The translations under genes were made by a program, and so were the position numbers. From positions 2,954,501 through 3,018,500 of the forward strand of contig NZ_JACYGY010000001.1 of NCBI RefSeq assembly GCF_015221875.1: a DNA stretch of 64,000 nucleotides, written 5' to 3'. The notes under the pieces are model-generated. The model did no database searches. It had not been told where the DNA came from and saw only the letters and a program-made list of their open reading frames with translations. This document shows positions 46,201 through 55,435 of the stretch, piece by piece. Positions within the stretch are counted from its first letter, which is position 1; each line of letters begins with the position of its first letter. The stretch is from Dyadobacter subterraneus (GTDB lineage: Bacteria > Bacteroidota > Bacteroidia > Cytophagales > Spirosomataceae).

Positions 46201-47380
46201 CCCGGTCATATAAGTTGAGCCCTCCGCCGTCTGTACCCACATATAGCGCACCTGAAGGGCTCTGGGCAAACGAGGTAACAAACGGAGCACTTAGACCATA
46301 CGGATCGTTGGTATAAGATCTTTTTAATCCGAAAATAGCCAGATTTTTGTCGTACTTATTTACACCGCCTTTGTATGTACCAAGCCAGCAGATACCTTGA
46401 TTATCAATCAGTATGCTGCGTACCGATTTATTTGTTAAACTAAATTCAGTTCTGGCATCCGGGCCATACCGTTGAATGTTTCCGCTGTTGATATCAAGAA
46501 TATTCAGTCCTGCATCGGTGCATATCCAGATATTATGGTTATTTGCCAATGAAATTGCAAAAACCATATTAGAACTCAGAGAATTTTTATTGCCTGATTC
46601 ATACTTGAAATGCTTTAAGAGCTGCCCATTTGAATCAAGTTTCAGTACGCCGCTGTAAGTACCGACCCATAAATTTCCACCAGAGTCCTCAATAATAGAC
46701 TTAACAGTTCGAGAACCGCTTTCTTCCGGCAATGCCTGAAGATAATTAATGTATTCGTTGTCCTTACGGAAAGGGTCAATCCTGAACAAACCGTTTTTCG
46801 AGCCAACCCATACCCTCTGCTTTCTGTCTGTTGCAATGCTCAGTATAAGTCCTTTCGAAAGCTCATCCGGAACGTTGGGTATTGAAGAAAATGTGCTGAT
46901 CCGGTGATTTTTTGCATCTACATTAACTAATCCATTGGTCGTTCCTATCCAGAGTTTTCCTGTTGCATCGCTGCCTATACTTGTGACGCTATGCGGGGAT
47001 GGAATGCTCACAAATGAATCCTTTCTTCGATCATAAAAGTGTAGTCCACCTTCAATGGTTCCCACCCAGATATTACCGGTTCGGTCCTGATGTAGACTGG
47101 CAATATCATTGGATTTCAATGAGGTTGAATCCTGTTTACGGTGACGATATACCGTTACATCCGTACCATCAAATTTGTTAAGGCCATCGTCAGTTGCAAA
47201 CCACATCAGTCCATGGCTATCTTTTAAAATAGCTGTTACTGTATTGGACGAGAGCCCATCCATGGAGGTAATCGACGTAAAACTTGGTTCAGCACGCTGA
47301 GCCCAGGCTGTGTAATAACCCGTAAGGATTATTACCAGCGAGCATGCAAAGTGATATATATAATAATTTGTTATGCGCAT
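43268..47380 (-). CDS. hybrid two-component system sensor/AraC regulator (HTCS)
   Basis: A 1370-residue HTCS. A signal peptide, Reg_prop propellers (about 35-690), a Y_Y_Y domain and one membrane helix (about 793-815) lead to the kinase, with His858 in NLSHELRTPISL. The receiver has Asp1164 (IVSDIAMPEMDG), and the AraC HTH is at about 1265-1365 (SISQISYMTGFTAPNYFAKS). It is divergent from the xylan PUL, with about 600 bases between the genes. By position it is the activator of that PUL and probably senses xylo-oligosaccharides. Confidence 0.93.
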   Translation of the reverse strand: MRITNYYIYHFACSLVIILTGYYTAWAQRAEPSFTSITSMDGLSSNTVTAILKDSHGLMWFATDDGLNKFDGTDVTVYRHRKQDSTSLKSNDIASLHQDRTGNIWVGTIEGGLHFYDRRKDSFVSIPSPHSVTSIGSDATGKLWIGTTNGLVNVDAKNHRISTFSSIPNVPDELSKGLILSIATDRKQRVWVGSKNGLFRIDPFRKDNEYINYLQALPEESGSRTVKSIIEDSGGNLWVGTYSGVLKLDSNGQLLKHFKYESGNKNSLSSNMVFAISLANNHNIWICTDAGLNILDINSGNIQRYGPDARTEFSLTNKSVRSILIDNQGICWLGTYKGGVNKYDKNLAIFGLKRSYTNDPYGLSAPFVTSFAQSPSGALYVGTDGGGLNLYDRERNLFKKFQINPQNRNAASGLAILTLEFTAENELWIGTFQDGLFQFNPKTGQHKQYLRGKDSSSLSNNEIFCLQKDRSGKLWIGTNGGGVHLFDPETKHFERYFNLTVPASQRIIPLNGYIRDILQDSQGRIWIGSHGTGLAVFDPVKRKSILLDKQSSNLPGNIVSSILEDKKGNIWVGTFGEGLALFDSVSKKFISYGEKEGLASNVINKILEDAQGRIWVSTNQGISYFDLKNKKFTNYSSYNGIQNKTFVLGSGIRTSDNILFFGGIAGFNYIDTRSLPSCKNIAPIILKDLRIGNKSITAADSSFIDADIAVAKKINLDYKQNFSLGYAALDYTNPRQMHYRHRLIGMQADWNETGLNNFASYTNLSPGSYVFEVQSSSDGINWGPDSTSISVHVKPPFYLTIYAYIFYLLTPIAIVFAMRRRGIQKLQREFREQQKQAEAEQAKELDRQKIKFLTNLSHELRTPISLILAPTENLLIKTKATELNAPVLAIKRNAKRLLNLVDQLLDIKNMQQQEVKLNLETRDAILFIKDTCEQFSDLSFRKGIQFNIESDTAQLYMDFDAEKLERILFNLLSNAFKFTPKGGEVELGICQQNSADGNSWLTILVKDTGVGITEANHEKIFERFFQDDTDLSILNQGSGIGLSIVREFVQLHQGTITVKSQPGLGSTFTVRLPVVTNLIPLSPAGQSGSDRLLLPSANEDMVINKKEKSNLDDPSSVLIIEDNEEFRHYLKESLMPFYHVVEANNGKEGWQKTLSHHPELIVSDIAMPEMDGITLSQKIKADKRTKHIPIILLTASNGEQQQLEGLNSGANDYLTKPFNFEILNAKINNLILLNRLLKGVYSRQIRVSDEPLQMESSQEKLLKDMLSYIEDNLHTAQLSVENLSKHVGMSRGTLYTRVLEMSGQTPIEFIRSIKLEKAALLLENSDLSISQISYMTGFTAPNYFAKSFKAKFNMLPTEYKVVKRKTHHPK

Positions 47381-47977
47381 TGATCCGGTAAAATTAAAAG
47401 CCCGCCATTGTTGAGACCATCATATTTCGTATGCCAGGAAAAGTAAAGGGATATTTCAGTTCAAGGATAGGACCACGAGGGCTTCGATTACATTCCACCT
47501 ACGAAAAACGGTATTTTAAACCTAAAAATGCAAGTTTCTCCTTGAATACGGCATTTTTTATGTGGATTTGAACAATAGTAGCTGTAAAATGAACAAATCT
47601 GCTCACAATAGACATCGATGCCCTATTACATTTGTCGATAATTAATCAAATAATATCTGGGAAAAATGATGAACTGAATTAGTGCACTGATTCTGATTCA
47701 TCCATACTATCGAAAAATTTTCTTCCAAGGCGAAAAGCGTGAACGGAGAATTTTCAAATCAAAATTATGCCGTATTTAAATAATGTCAAATTGACACTAA
47801 TTGATTACTGAAAACCAAATGAAAGTGTTCGTAAACTTTTTTTTAACCCAAATTTTATGACATGCTAATGCACCAATTAAAACAGTTACCGGAAATTACT
47901 ATGATGCCGCACATGAATGAGAATCATTCAGTAGGTGCAACCCAATCTATTCGGAAACACTTAATCATTCCAAACTT
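47381..47977. promoter_or_regulatory. divergent promoter region HTCS/SusC
   Basis: About 600 bases without a gene. A TACATTTG at 47627-47634 fits the Bacteroidota -7 element TAnnTTTG but has no obvious -33 partner. HTCS binding sites are expected here. Confidence 0.4.
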
Positions 47978-50900
47978 ATGCAAGACTCTTTATTAAACTT
48001 TAATATGGTGGCAAGGGTCATGGGGATCTCTGGCCTACACTTTTTACTGCTGGGCGGGTTGTCTACGGAAACTTTTGCCAGTAGTACATTTTTAATTAAC
48101 GATCGCATTCCGTTAAGATCAACATCGGTTGCAGATGTGGAGATCAAAGGAAAAGTAACTGGGGAAGATGGTGCCGCACTTCCCGGGGCAAGTATACTTA
48201 TTAAATCCACTACCCGGGGAACGATCACCGATACCGATGGAAATTTCAAAATCAACATTGCTGAGAACGCCAATACAATTCTGGTTGTGTCGCTTGTTGG
48301 TTATGTGTCTCAGGAAGTGGTAGTTGGAACGCAAAAAGTCCTGAATGTAATTTTGAAAGGTGATAATAAGGTGCTCGATGAAGTGGTGGTCGTAGGTTAC
48401 GGTACCCAGCGGAAAAGGGATGTGACAGGCTCGGTTGTTTCTGTCAGTGAAAGCACACTTAAAGAAGTACCTGCTCCTAATCTGATCAATCAGTTGAAGG
48501 GCCGGGCAGCCGGTGTTTCAATCATCAGCAATGGAAGTACCCCCGGTTCTCAGGGGCAAATCAGAATCAGGGGCAACCGGACACTTACGACAAGTTCGGG
48601 TACTGCCGACAGTCAGGACGGACCCCTTGTGGTGGTCGACGGGATACCTTTTGGTGGTTTGAATGACATAAACCCGGATGATATCCTGAGCCTTGAGGTT
48701 TTGAAAGATGCCTCGGCAACAGCAATTTACGGTTCACGCGGTTCAGGGGGTGTGATTTTAGTAACGACTAAAAGAGGTAAGGTTGGTAAACCTGTATTCA
48801 GCTATGACGGATACCACGGAGAAACCCGTGTAATGGGAAAATTCAATGTGATGAATGGCCCTGAATATGCTCAGTTCAAACTTGATGCGGCCAAATACAA
48901 CCGTACAAGCCCGGGAACGTCCGGTTATGTGCTTACACAGAAAGAGCAGCAAGCCCTTGATAACGGCGTATCGACAGACTGGCAGGGTCTTATATACAAG
49001 CCAGGATTTATGACTAACCACCAATTGGGCGTGCAGGGTGGCAGTGAGACGACGCAGTATTCGTTGGGTCTGGGTTATTTTAATGAAACAGGGATTATTC
49101 CAAACCAGAATTTTCAGCGTTTCAATATCCGTGCGACCATCGATCAGCGGATTGGAAAACACGTCAAGATCGGTCTTAATACGCTCAACACGCTGACATA
49201 CCAGAACACGCCTGGCGGGGGTGGCATTCCAGGTGGACTCGTGCGTTTAACACCACTCGCCTCACCGTATAATGCTGATGGTACAGTCAATATATTCCCC
49301 TCGGAAGGTTCCATTGATGCGGCTGGTGTAAGTCCGCTTACGATTATGACGAAAAAAGATTCCTATCTTTCACGTACACGCTCTCTGAGGACATTCAACA
49401 GTATTTACGCAGAGGTGAATATTTTACCAGGACTTAAATACCGGTTCAATGCGGGATTGAATTTCAGCCAGTCGAATTTTAACAATTATAATGGCCCGCT
49501 TACCTATTTTAACTCAGCCACAACGCAGGCATCATCCAATGCCGAGATCAGTAACACAGAATATTGGGACGTGAACTTGCAGCATTTGCTTTATTTCGAT
49601 AAAACATTTGCAGGAAAGCATAAACTGGGTTTTACCGCACTTTTTGAGTATACCAAAAATCACTCGCTGGGCAGCCGTTTCACAGTGACAGGGGTACCGG
49701 CAGATTACATTAAAACATCCAATTTCTCGCTTGCATCAGGGCAGCCTGTGGCTAGTTCTGATTATGGCAACTCTTTTTCTGAAACCGGGTTATTATCCTA
49801 CATGGGCCGGCTTAATTATAGCTATGCCGATAAGTATTTGCTGACCATGACGCTTCGTAGGGACGGATCCTCTACCTTATCTCCTGGTAATCAGTATTTT
49901 AATTATCCGGCTATTGGTCTGGGGTGGAATGTGATTGAAGAAAGCTTTATGAAATCCGCCACTTTTGTCTCCAATCTTAAGTTACGCGGCGGCTGGGGTA
50001 TTTCAGGAAACCGGAATGTGGGTGCCTATTCAACTCTTGGAGCATTATCTGCCGGTTATTACAATTTTGGAACTGGTACTGCCGGACAGCAGCTGGCTTA
50101 TACAGTGACCAGTCTTCCAGCCAATGATTTGACCTGGCAGTCGACTGCGCAGCTTGATATTGGTCTTGATTTTGGTATTCTTAACAATCGCATTACAGGA
50201 TCGGTGGACTGGTATCATCAAAAAACCAAAAATATTCTGCTCTCAGTCCCGCTGCCTGCCAGCAATGGTGCGAGTTCAACCCTAAAAAATCTTGGTAAAA
50301 CCGAAGGAAAAGGGGTGGAAGTGACCACAACCTTTGAGATCATCAGAAAACCAAAAGGGTTTAACTGGAGCGTAGACGCGACTTATTTTTTCAACCGGGA
50401 GAAAATCACCCAGTTGACCACACCACAGGAACAGTCCAATATCGGCGCAGGATGGTTTGTAGGACAGCCACTTTCTGTTATTTATGATTACAAAAAGCTG
50501 GGTATCTGGCAGACTGCCGACAAGGAAAATGGCACATTAGCCAAACAAACATCTCCTGTACAATATCCAGGACAAATCAGAGTACAGGACCTTAATGGTG
50601 ATGGAAAAATTGATGCCAACGATCGTCAGCTGCTGGGTAATTTTCAGCCAAAATGGGAGGGAGGCCTTACAACCCGTTTCAGTTTCAGGAATTTTGATGC
50701 TTCCGTTGTTACTTATGCCCGGATGGGAATGAAAGTAATTGTGCCTTACCTGACAGGTAACTCTACAGGATCAGGCGGATTTGCCTTCTATAACCAAAGC
50801 CGTGTGAATCAGGTGAAAACAGATTATTGGACAGAAACAAATCCTACCAACGCATTTCCTGCTCCTGACGCAAGCGGCGCTGTGGCAAACTTTGGTTCAA

Positions 50901-51220
50901 CGCTTGGTTATTACGATGGTTCGTTTATCAAATGCAGAAGTATCAACTTTGGTTACACTTTCCAAAGTAATGTTTTCAAAAAGATTGGTGCAACATCGGC
51001 CAGAATCTACGTAAACCTGACCAATCCATTTATAATCTATTCGCCTTTGGTAAGAGATAATCTTGCTATCGACCCGGAAGGAAACAGTTATGCAAGTGGT
51101 CAGTCGACGCTAAACCCGGATGCTTCCAGCGACCGCGGTACGCCAGAGCGTCAGATTTCGGTAAATCTTAATAATCCTCCGGTAAGACAATTCACTGTGG
51201 GCGTTAACCTTAAATTCTAA
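47978..51220 (+). CDS. SusC/RagA-family TonB-dependent transporter (xylan PUL)
   Basis: A 1080-residue SusC protein. An N-terminal signal (cleavage near TFAS) leads to a CarboxypepD_reg-like domain (about 52-130), then LDEVVVVGYGTQRKRDVTGS, the plug motif LEVLKDASATAIYGSRGSGG and TTKRG. The barrel ends QFTVGVNLKF. It imports xylan fragments together with SusD, which follows six bases later. It is the first gene of the plus-strand PUL operon. Confidence 0.93.
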   Translation: MQDSLLNFNMVARVMGISGLHFLLLGGLSTETFASSTFLINDRIPLRSTSVADVEIKGKVTGEDGAALPGASILIKSTTRGTITDTDGNFKINIAENANTILVVSLVGYVSQEVVVGTQKVLNVILKGDNKVLDEVVVVGYGTQRKRDVTGSVVSVSESTLKEVPAPNLINQLKGRAAGVSIISNGSTPGSQGQIRIRGNRTLTTSSGTADSQDGPLVVVDGIPFGGLNDINPDDILSLEVLKDASATAIYGSRGSGGVILVTTKRGKVGKPVFSYDGYHGETRVMGKFNVMNGPEYAQFKLDAAKYNRTSPGTSGYVLTQKEQQALDNGVSTDWQGLIYKPGFMTNHQLGVQGGSETTQYSLGLGYFNETGIIPNQNFQRFNIRATIDQRIGKHVKIGLNTLNTLTYQNTPGGGGIPGGLVRLTPLASPYNADGTVNIFPSEGSIDAAGVSPLTIMTKKDSYLSRTRSLRTFNSIYAEVNILPGLKYRFNAGLNFSQSNFNNYNGPLTYFNSATTQASSNAEISNTEYWDVNLQHLLYFDKTFAGKHKLGFTALFEYTKNHSLGSRFTVTGVPADYIKTSNFSLASGQPVASSDYGNSFSETGLLSYMGRLNYSYADKYLLTMTLRRDGSSTLSPGNQYFNYPAIGLGWNVIEESFMKSATFVSNLKLRGGWGISGNRNVGAYSTLGALSAGYYNFGTGTAGQQLAYTVTSLPANDLTWQSTAQLDIGLDFGILNNRITGSVDWYHQKTKNILLSVPLPASNGASSTLKNLGKTEGKGVEVTTTFEIIRKPKGFNWSVDATYFFNREKITQLTTPQEQSNIGAGWFVGQPLSVIYDYKKLGIWQTADKENGTLAKQTSPVQYPGQIRVQDLNGDGKIDANDRQLLGNFQPKWEGGLTTRFSFRNFDASVVTYARMGMKVIVPYLTGNSTGSGGFAFYNQSRVNQVKTDYWTETNPTNAFPAPDASGAVANFGSTLGYYDGSFIKCRSINFGYTFQSNVFKKIGATSARIYVNLTNPFIIYSPLVRDNLAIDPEGNSYASGQSTLNPDASSDRGTPERQISVNLNNPPVRQFTVGVNLKF

Positions 51221-51226
51221 TCGATC

Positions 51227-53041
51227 ATGAAATCCATAAAAATTCTGCTTACTGCCGGGCTGATCGTTGCACTTAGCTCAGGTTGTGAAAAAGTGCTTGA
51301 AGAGCATCCACAATCCCAAATCGTCCCTTCTTATTTTAATAGTCCATCCGGTGTGCTCGGAGGGATTGCAGGGGTTTACAACGATATTCGAAGCCAATGG
51401 GGCACCGAAGGGTTCACGGTCGAAATGCAGGCTGGAACCGACGAGTTTATCCAGGGCGTCAATGCCGGAACTGGTAATGCCTATACCTACAACGGTTTGA
51501 ACAGCAGTAATTTCGGCTCAGCCTGGGGCGTCGCATTTCAGGATATTAACACGCTCAACGGCGTACTTCAGTATGGTCAGACCATTGATTTGAATGAAAC
51601 AACGCGGAAGCAATACCTTGCCCAGGCTAAATTTTTAAGGGCTTTCTGGTATTTTTATCTTGTCCAGACCTGGGGTGATGTTCCGCTTCATACCGAATTT
51701 ATTACCGTAGCCTCACAGGCCGCTTCGCGCCAGCCTGCGGCAGAAGTTTATGAGCTGATCATCAAAGACCTTACAGAGGCTGCCGCTGATTTGCCCAACC
51801 AGCCGACCGCTCCATTCCTTGGAAAAGCGGCAACCAAACCCGTTGCGCAGTTTTTGCTGGCCAAAGTATACCTTACCCGCGGATGGCTGAACAATACAGC
51901 CAATGACTTTTCGCAGGCGGCAAAAATTTGTGACGAGATTATTGCCAACAAATCTGCTTATGGACTTGATCTTTGGCAGGATTATGGCGATGCCTTTGTG
52001 CCTGCGAATGACTATGGAAAAGAAACGATGTTTGTCAGCGACCACGTGCTGGATCCAAAATATGGTTATTACAGCGTCGGTGGAGCAGCCGGCGGCGGTG
52101 CGGCCCAAAACCTGAGTCCATGGTTTACCAACTGGAATTATCCCAACAACAGTGGAATCAATTCGATCAAAAATGCTGCCGGAGCTTTTACCAACAGTGG
52201 AACTTCGGGCATGATCCGTGATTCGTACTATGGCCGCCCTTATGTGCGGATGCGTCCGAATTCGGATAAGCAGACCACGGGAACACGTGCCGGGAAAAAT
52301 TATTTCCTTGATCAGGCTTTCACAAACCGTGATGTCGATTCACGTTTTGCCAATTCATTTTACACGGTTTATATTTCCAATACCGCAGTAACGAATACCC
52401 CAACAACCGCCAATAATACCCGTGGAATTGGTTACACCACCGTTCCGGGTTCGGATACAGCCGTTTGGCTGCCCGATTATGAAGTGCCAGGGGCGCCTCA
52501 GTTTGTAGGATCAAGGCCATTTAAAGGCATTGTTGTGCCGCCAAGTCTTTGGAATAACGGTATTTATCCGGCATTGAAAAAATATATGGATCCAAGTCGC
52601 GGTGCCAATTTCAACGATCCATCAACGCGTCCTTGTGTTTTATACCGTTTTTCTGATGTTTACCTGATTGGTGCTGAGGCAAGTTTCAAAGCAGGCGATG
52701 CATCCAAAGCTGCAACGCTGATCAATGTTTTAAGGCAGCGTGCAGCATTCAGAAAAACGAATACCGCGGCTCAGAATACAGCTGCGGCGACGGCTATGAC
52801 GATTACCGCTGCTGATGTAACTCTGGATTTTATTCTGGATGAACGAAGCCGTGAATTTTTCGGAGAATGGCAGCGCTGGCATGATCTGGTCAGAACGCGC
52901 TCACTTGTCCGCCGTGTGCAGGAATGGAACAAAGAGGCCGCACCTTACATCAAAGATTTTCATATGTTACGACCAATCCCTCAGTCTCAGATTGATAGGG
53001 TCGTGGAAGGTCCTAAGTTTCCTCAAAACACGGGATATTAA
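51227..53041 (+). CDS. SusD/RagB-family lipoprotein (xylan PUL)
   Basis: A 604-residue lipoprotein with lipobox Cys20 (LSSGCEKV). SusD motifs are KQYLAQAKFLRAFWYFYLV, then YRFSDVYLIGAEASFKAGD and LDERSREFFGEWQRWHDLVR. It lies six bases after its SusC and is somewhat longer than the other two SusD proteins. It captures xylo-oligosaccharides at the surface. Confidence 0.93.
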   Translation: MKSIKILLTAGLIVALSSGCEKVLEEHPQSQIVPSYFNSPSGVLGGIAGVYNDIRSQWGTEGFTVEMQAGTDEFIQGVNAGTGNAYTYNGLNSSNFGSAWGVAFQDINTLNGVLQYGQTIDLNETTRKQYLAQAKFLRAFWYFYLVQTWGDVPLHTEFITVASQAASRQPAAEVYELIIKDLTEAAADLPNQPTAPFLGKAATKPVAQFLLAKVYLTRGWLNNTANDFSQAAKICDEIIANKSAYGLDLWQDYGDAFVPANDYGKETMFVSDHVLDPKYGYYSVGGAAGGGAAQNLSPWFTNWNYPNNSGINSIKNAAGAFTNSGTSGMIRDSYYGRPYVRMRPNSDKQTTGTRAGKNYFLDQAFTNRDVDSRFANSFYTVYISNTAVTNTPTTANNTRGIGYTTVPGSDTAVWLPDYEVPGAPQFVGSRPFKGIVVPPSLWNNGIYPALKKYMDPSRGANFNDPSTRPCVLYRFSDVYLIGAEASFKAGDASKAATLINVLRQRAAFRKTNTAAQNTAAATAMTITAADVTLDFILDERSREFFGEWQRWHDLVRTRSLVRRVQEWNKEAAPYIKDFHMLRPIPQSQIDRVVEGPKFPQNTGY

Positions 53042-53187
53042 TACATGTTGATCAAAAAACAATTAGCCTGGGACGCAGGGCTGCCATAAGCGCAGTTCTG
53101 TGTTTCAGGATTAGTTTTGTCAGGATTTGAATAAAACCACATAAGTAGTAACACGCCAACGCTCTGCTTTCAGTATTAAAAACATAA

Positions 53188-54243
53188 ATGATGATACAAT
53201 TCAATAAGAGTCTTATAGTCACCTTCTCGATTATTGCTGCCACTGCCTGTCAAGGGATCTGCCAGAAAATGCCTGAAAAGATAAAACCCCTGATCGACGG
53301 CCTCTACACGGCCGATCCCTCAGCACATGTTTTTAATGGAAAAATTTACATATATCCGTCCCATGATGTGGAAGCTGACGTGCCGCAGGATGACGAAGGC
53401 GGGCATTTCCAGATGCGCGATTACCATGTTTTCTCCATGGACAGGATCGGTGGAAAAGTGACCGATCATGGTGTGGCACTGGATGTAAAAGATGTACCCT
53501 GGGCAGATAAACAAATGTGGGCACCGGATGCGGCTTACAAAAACGGAACATATTTTCTTTATTTTCCTGCAAAAGATAAAGAGGGCATTTTCCGTATTGG
53601 CGTGGCTACAAGTAAAACCCCGGCCGGACCTTTTAAGCCAGAAGCAAAACCTATTGAGGGCAGTTATAGCATCGATCCGGCTGTGTTTATGGATACCGAT
53701 GGTAAGACATACATGTATCTGGGAGGAATCTGGGGAGGTCAGCTTCAGCGCTGGCATACAGGAACCTACAATAAAACTTTGATGACTGATCTAGGCAAAG
53801 GCCATGAAAATGAACCTGCATTAAGCGCAAAAATTGCTGTGATGAAAGACGATATGCTTTCATTTGCCGAGCCTTTGCGTGATGTTCAGATCCTTGATGA
53901 AAATGGCAAACCTCTTCTTGCCTCAGATGCCAGCAGGCGTTTTTTTGAAGGAGCCTGGATGCACAAATTTAACGGAAAGTATTACTTCTCGTATTCCACA
54001 GGTGATACGCACTTGCTTTGTTATGCGGAGGGAACTTCGCCTTATGGACCCTTTACCTACAAAGGCGTGATCATGACTCCGGTCGAAGGGTGGACAACGC
54101 ATCACTCGATCGTTGATGTGAACGGAAAATGGTATCTGTTTTATCATGATGCTGAGCTTTCCGGTAAAACGCATCTTCGCAGTGTAAAAGTCAGAGAGTT
54201 GCTGAGAGATAGCAATGGAAATATTAAAACAATAACTCCTTGA
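53188..54243 (+). CDS. GH43-family glycosidase (beta-xylosidase/arabinofuranosidase type)
   Basis: A 351-residue protein with a signal peptide and a lipobox-like Cys21 (ATACQG). It has a five-bladed beta-propeller with the GH43 triad: base Asp43 (TADPSAH), pKa-modulating Asp163 (SIDPAVF) and acid Glu254 (FFEGAWM). There is no second domain. It releases xylose or arabinose from xylan fragments. An alternative ATG lies one codon later. A 146-base gap separates it from SusD. Confidence 0.9.
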   Translation: MMIQFNKSLIVTFSIIAATACQGICQKMPEKIKPLIDGLYTADPSAHVFNGKIYIYPSHDVEADVPQDDEGGHFQMRDYHVFSMDRIGGKVTDHGVALDVKDVPWADKQMWAPDAAYKNGTYFLYFPAKDKEGIFRIGVATSKTPAGPFKPEAKPIEGSYSIDPAVFMDTDGKTYMYLGGIWGGQLQRWHTGTYNKTLMTDLGKGHENEPALSAKIAVMKDDMLSFAEPLRDVQILDENGKPLLASDASRRFFEGAWMHKFNGKYYFSYSTGDTHLLCYAEGTSPYGPFTYKGVIMTPVEGWTTHHSIVDVNGKWYLFYHDAELSGKTHLRSVKVRELLRDSNGNIKTITP

Positions 54244-54282
54244 TAATTAATATATCATTATTCATTCCTATCAAAAATTAAT

Positions 54283-55371
54283 ATGCAACTCGAAAGACGC
54301 GATTTTTTATCAACCCTGACTTTGGCAGGAGCCGCTGCGTTGTTTTCCGGTAATCCCTTGCTAGCTGCTACCGCCCAGAAAAAAGAAAAATTGGGCATCG
54401 CCCTGGTGGGCCTTGGATATTATAGCACAGATCTTCTGGCACCGGCGCTTCAAATGACTGAAAAATGTTATTTGGCGGGTATTGTGACGGGAACGCCCGC
54501 AAAAGCTGAAACCTGGAAAGCGAAATATAAGATCCCTGATAAAAATATCTACAACTATCAGAATTTCGATCAGATCGCCAATAATCCGGATATCGATATT
54601 GTCTATGTGGTATTGCCCCCATCCATGCACAGGGAATATGTGGTACGCGCCGCAAAAGCAGGCAAACACGTATTTTGTGAAAAACCCATGGCGCCCTCAG
54701 TGGCAGATTGCGAAGCGATGATCAAGGCTTGCAGCAGCAGTAAAGTTAAACTGGCGATCGGCTATCGCTGTCAGCATGATCCTAATATCCAGGCGATTAT
54801 GAAACTAGCTAAAGAACCAAAATTTGGTAAGGTAAAGATGGTGACAAGTGCCGCCGGATATTTTGACGCGCGCACCGATCACTGGAAACAGAAAAAGTCG
54901 CTCGGAGGTGGTGTGATGGGGGATATGGGTGTGTACGCTTTGCAGGGAGCACGGCTTGCAACGGGTGAGGAACCAATCAGTGTTTTCGCCCAGGCTTCTA
55001 CAACACGTCCGGATATTTACAAGGAAGTGGAAGAAACGATGATGTTTATGCTTGATTTCCCAAGCGGCGCCAAAGCCTCCTGCCAGACCAGTTTTGGCAT
55101 CAACATGAATCACTTGCATGTCAACTATGAAAAAGGCTGGGCAAAGCTGGAACCGCAGTCGGGTTACAATGGAAATAAAGGAAGTCTGTCGAATGGAACA
55201 TTGATTGAATTTCCGATTAAAAATCAGCAGGCTAAACAAATGGATGAAGACTGCGATGCCATACTTCGAAACACGGATCTGATCGCTCCTGGTGAAGAAG
55301 GGCTTAGAGATATCCGGGTTGTGGAAGCGATTTACAAATCGGCCGCCGCAGGAAAAGTAATAAAAATATAG
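54283..55371 (+). CDS. Gfo/Idh/MocA-family oxidoreductase with Tat signal
   Basis: A 362-residue periplasmic-type NAD(P)-dependent oxidoreductase. A twin-arginine signal (ERRDFLSTLTLAGAAAL) implies it is exported folded with its cofactor. The Rossmann loop is VGLGYYS (42-48) and the conserved catalytic EKP has Lys134. GGGVMGDMGVYALQGARLA resembles glucose-fructose oxidoreductase. Such enzymes oxidise or reduce sugars, including 3-keto-glycoside chemistry in some Bacteroidota. It lies between two GH43 genes inside the xylan PUL, which is not a standard PUL component. Confidence 0.88.
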   Translation: MQLERRDFLSTLTLAGAAALFSGNPLLAATAQKKEKLGIALVGLGYYSTDLLAPALQMTEKCYLAGIVTGTPAKAETWKAKYKIPDKNIYNYQNFDQIANNPDIDIVYVVLPPSMHREYVVRAAKAGKHVFCEKPMAPSVADCEAMIKACSSSKVKLAIGYRCQHDPNIQAIMKLAKEPKFGKVKMVTSAAGYFDARTDHWKQKKSLGGGVMGDMGVYALQGARLATGEEPISVFAQASTTRPDIYKEVEETMMFMLDFPSGAKASCQTSFGINMNHLHVNYEKGWAKLEPQSGYNGNKGSLSNGTLIEFPIKNQQAKQMDEDCDAILRNTDLIAPGEEGLRDIRVVEAIYKSAAAGKVIKI

Positions 55372-55435
55372 GCAGAAATATCTGCGGTTTGACACCGCTT
55401 ATTTAGAAAACCAAATCGTTGATTAAGATTACTAA

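Noticed and set aside
46476..47181. Short plus-strand frames within the HTCS gene
   Set aside because: They run opposite the Reg_prop repeats and have no signal or domain of their own.
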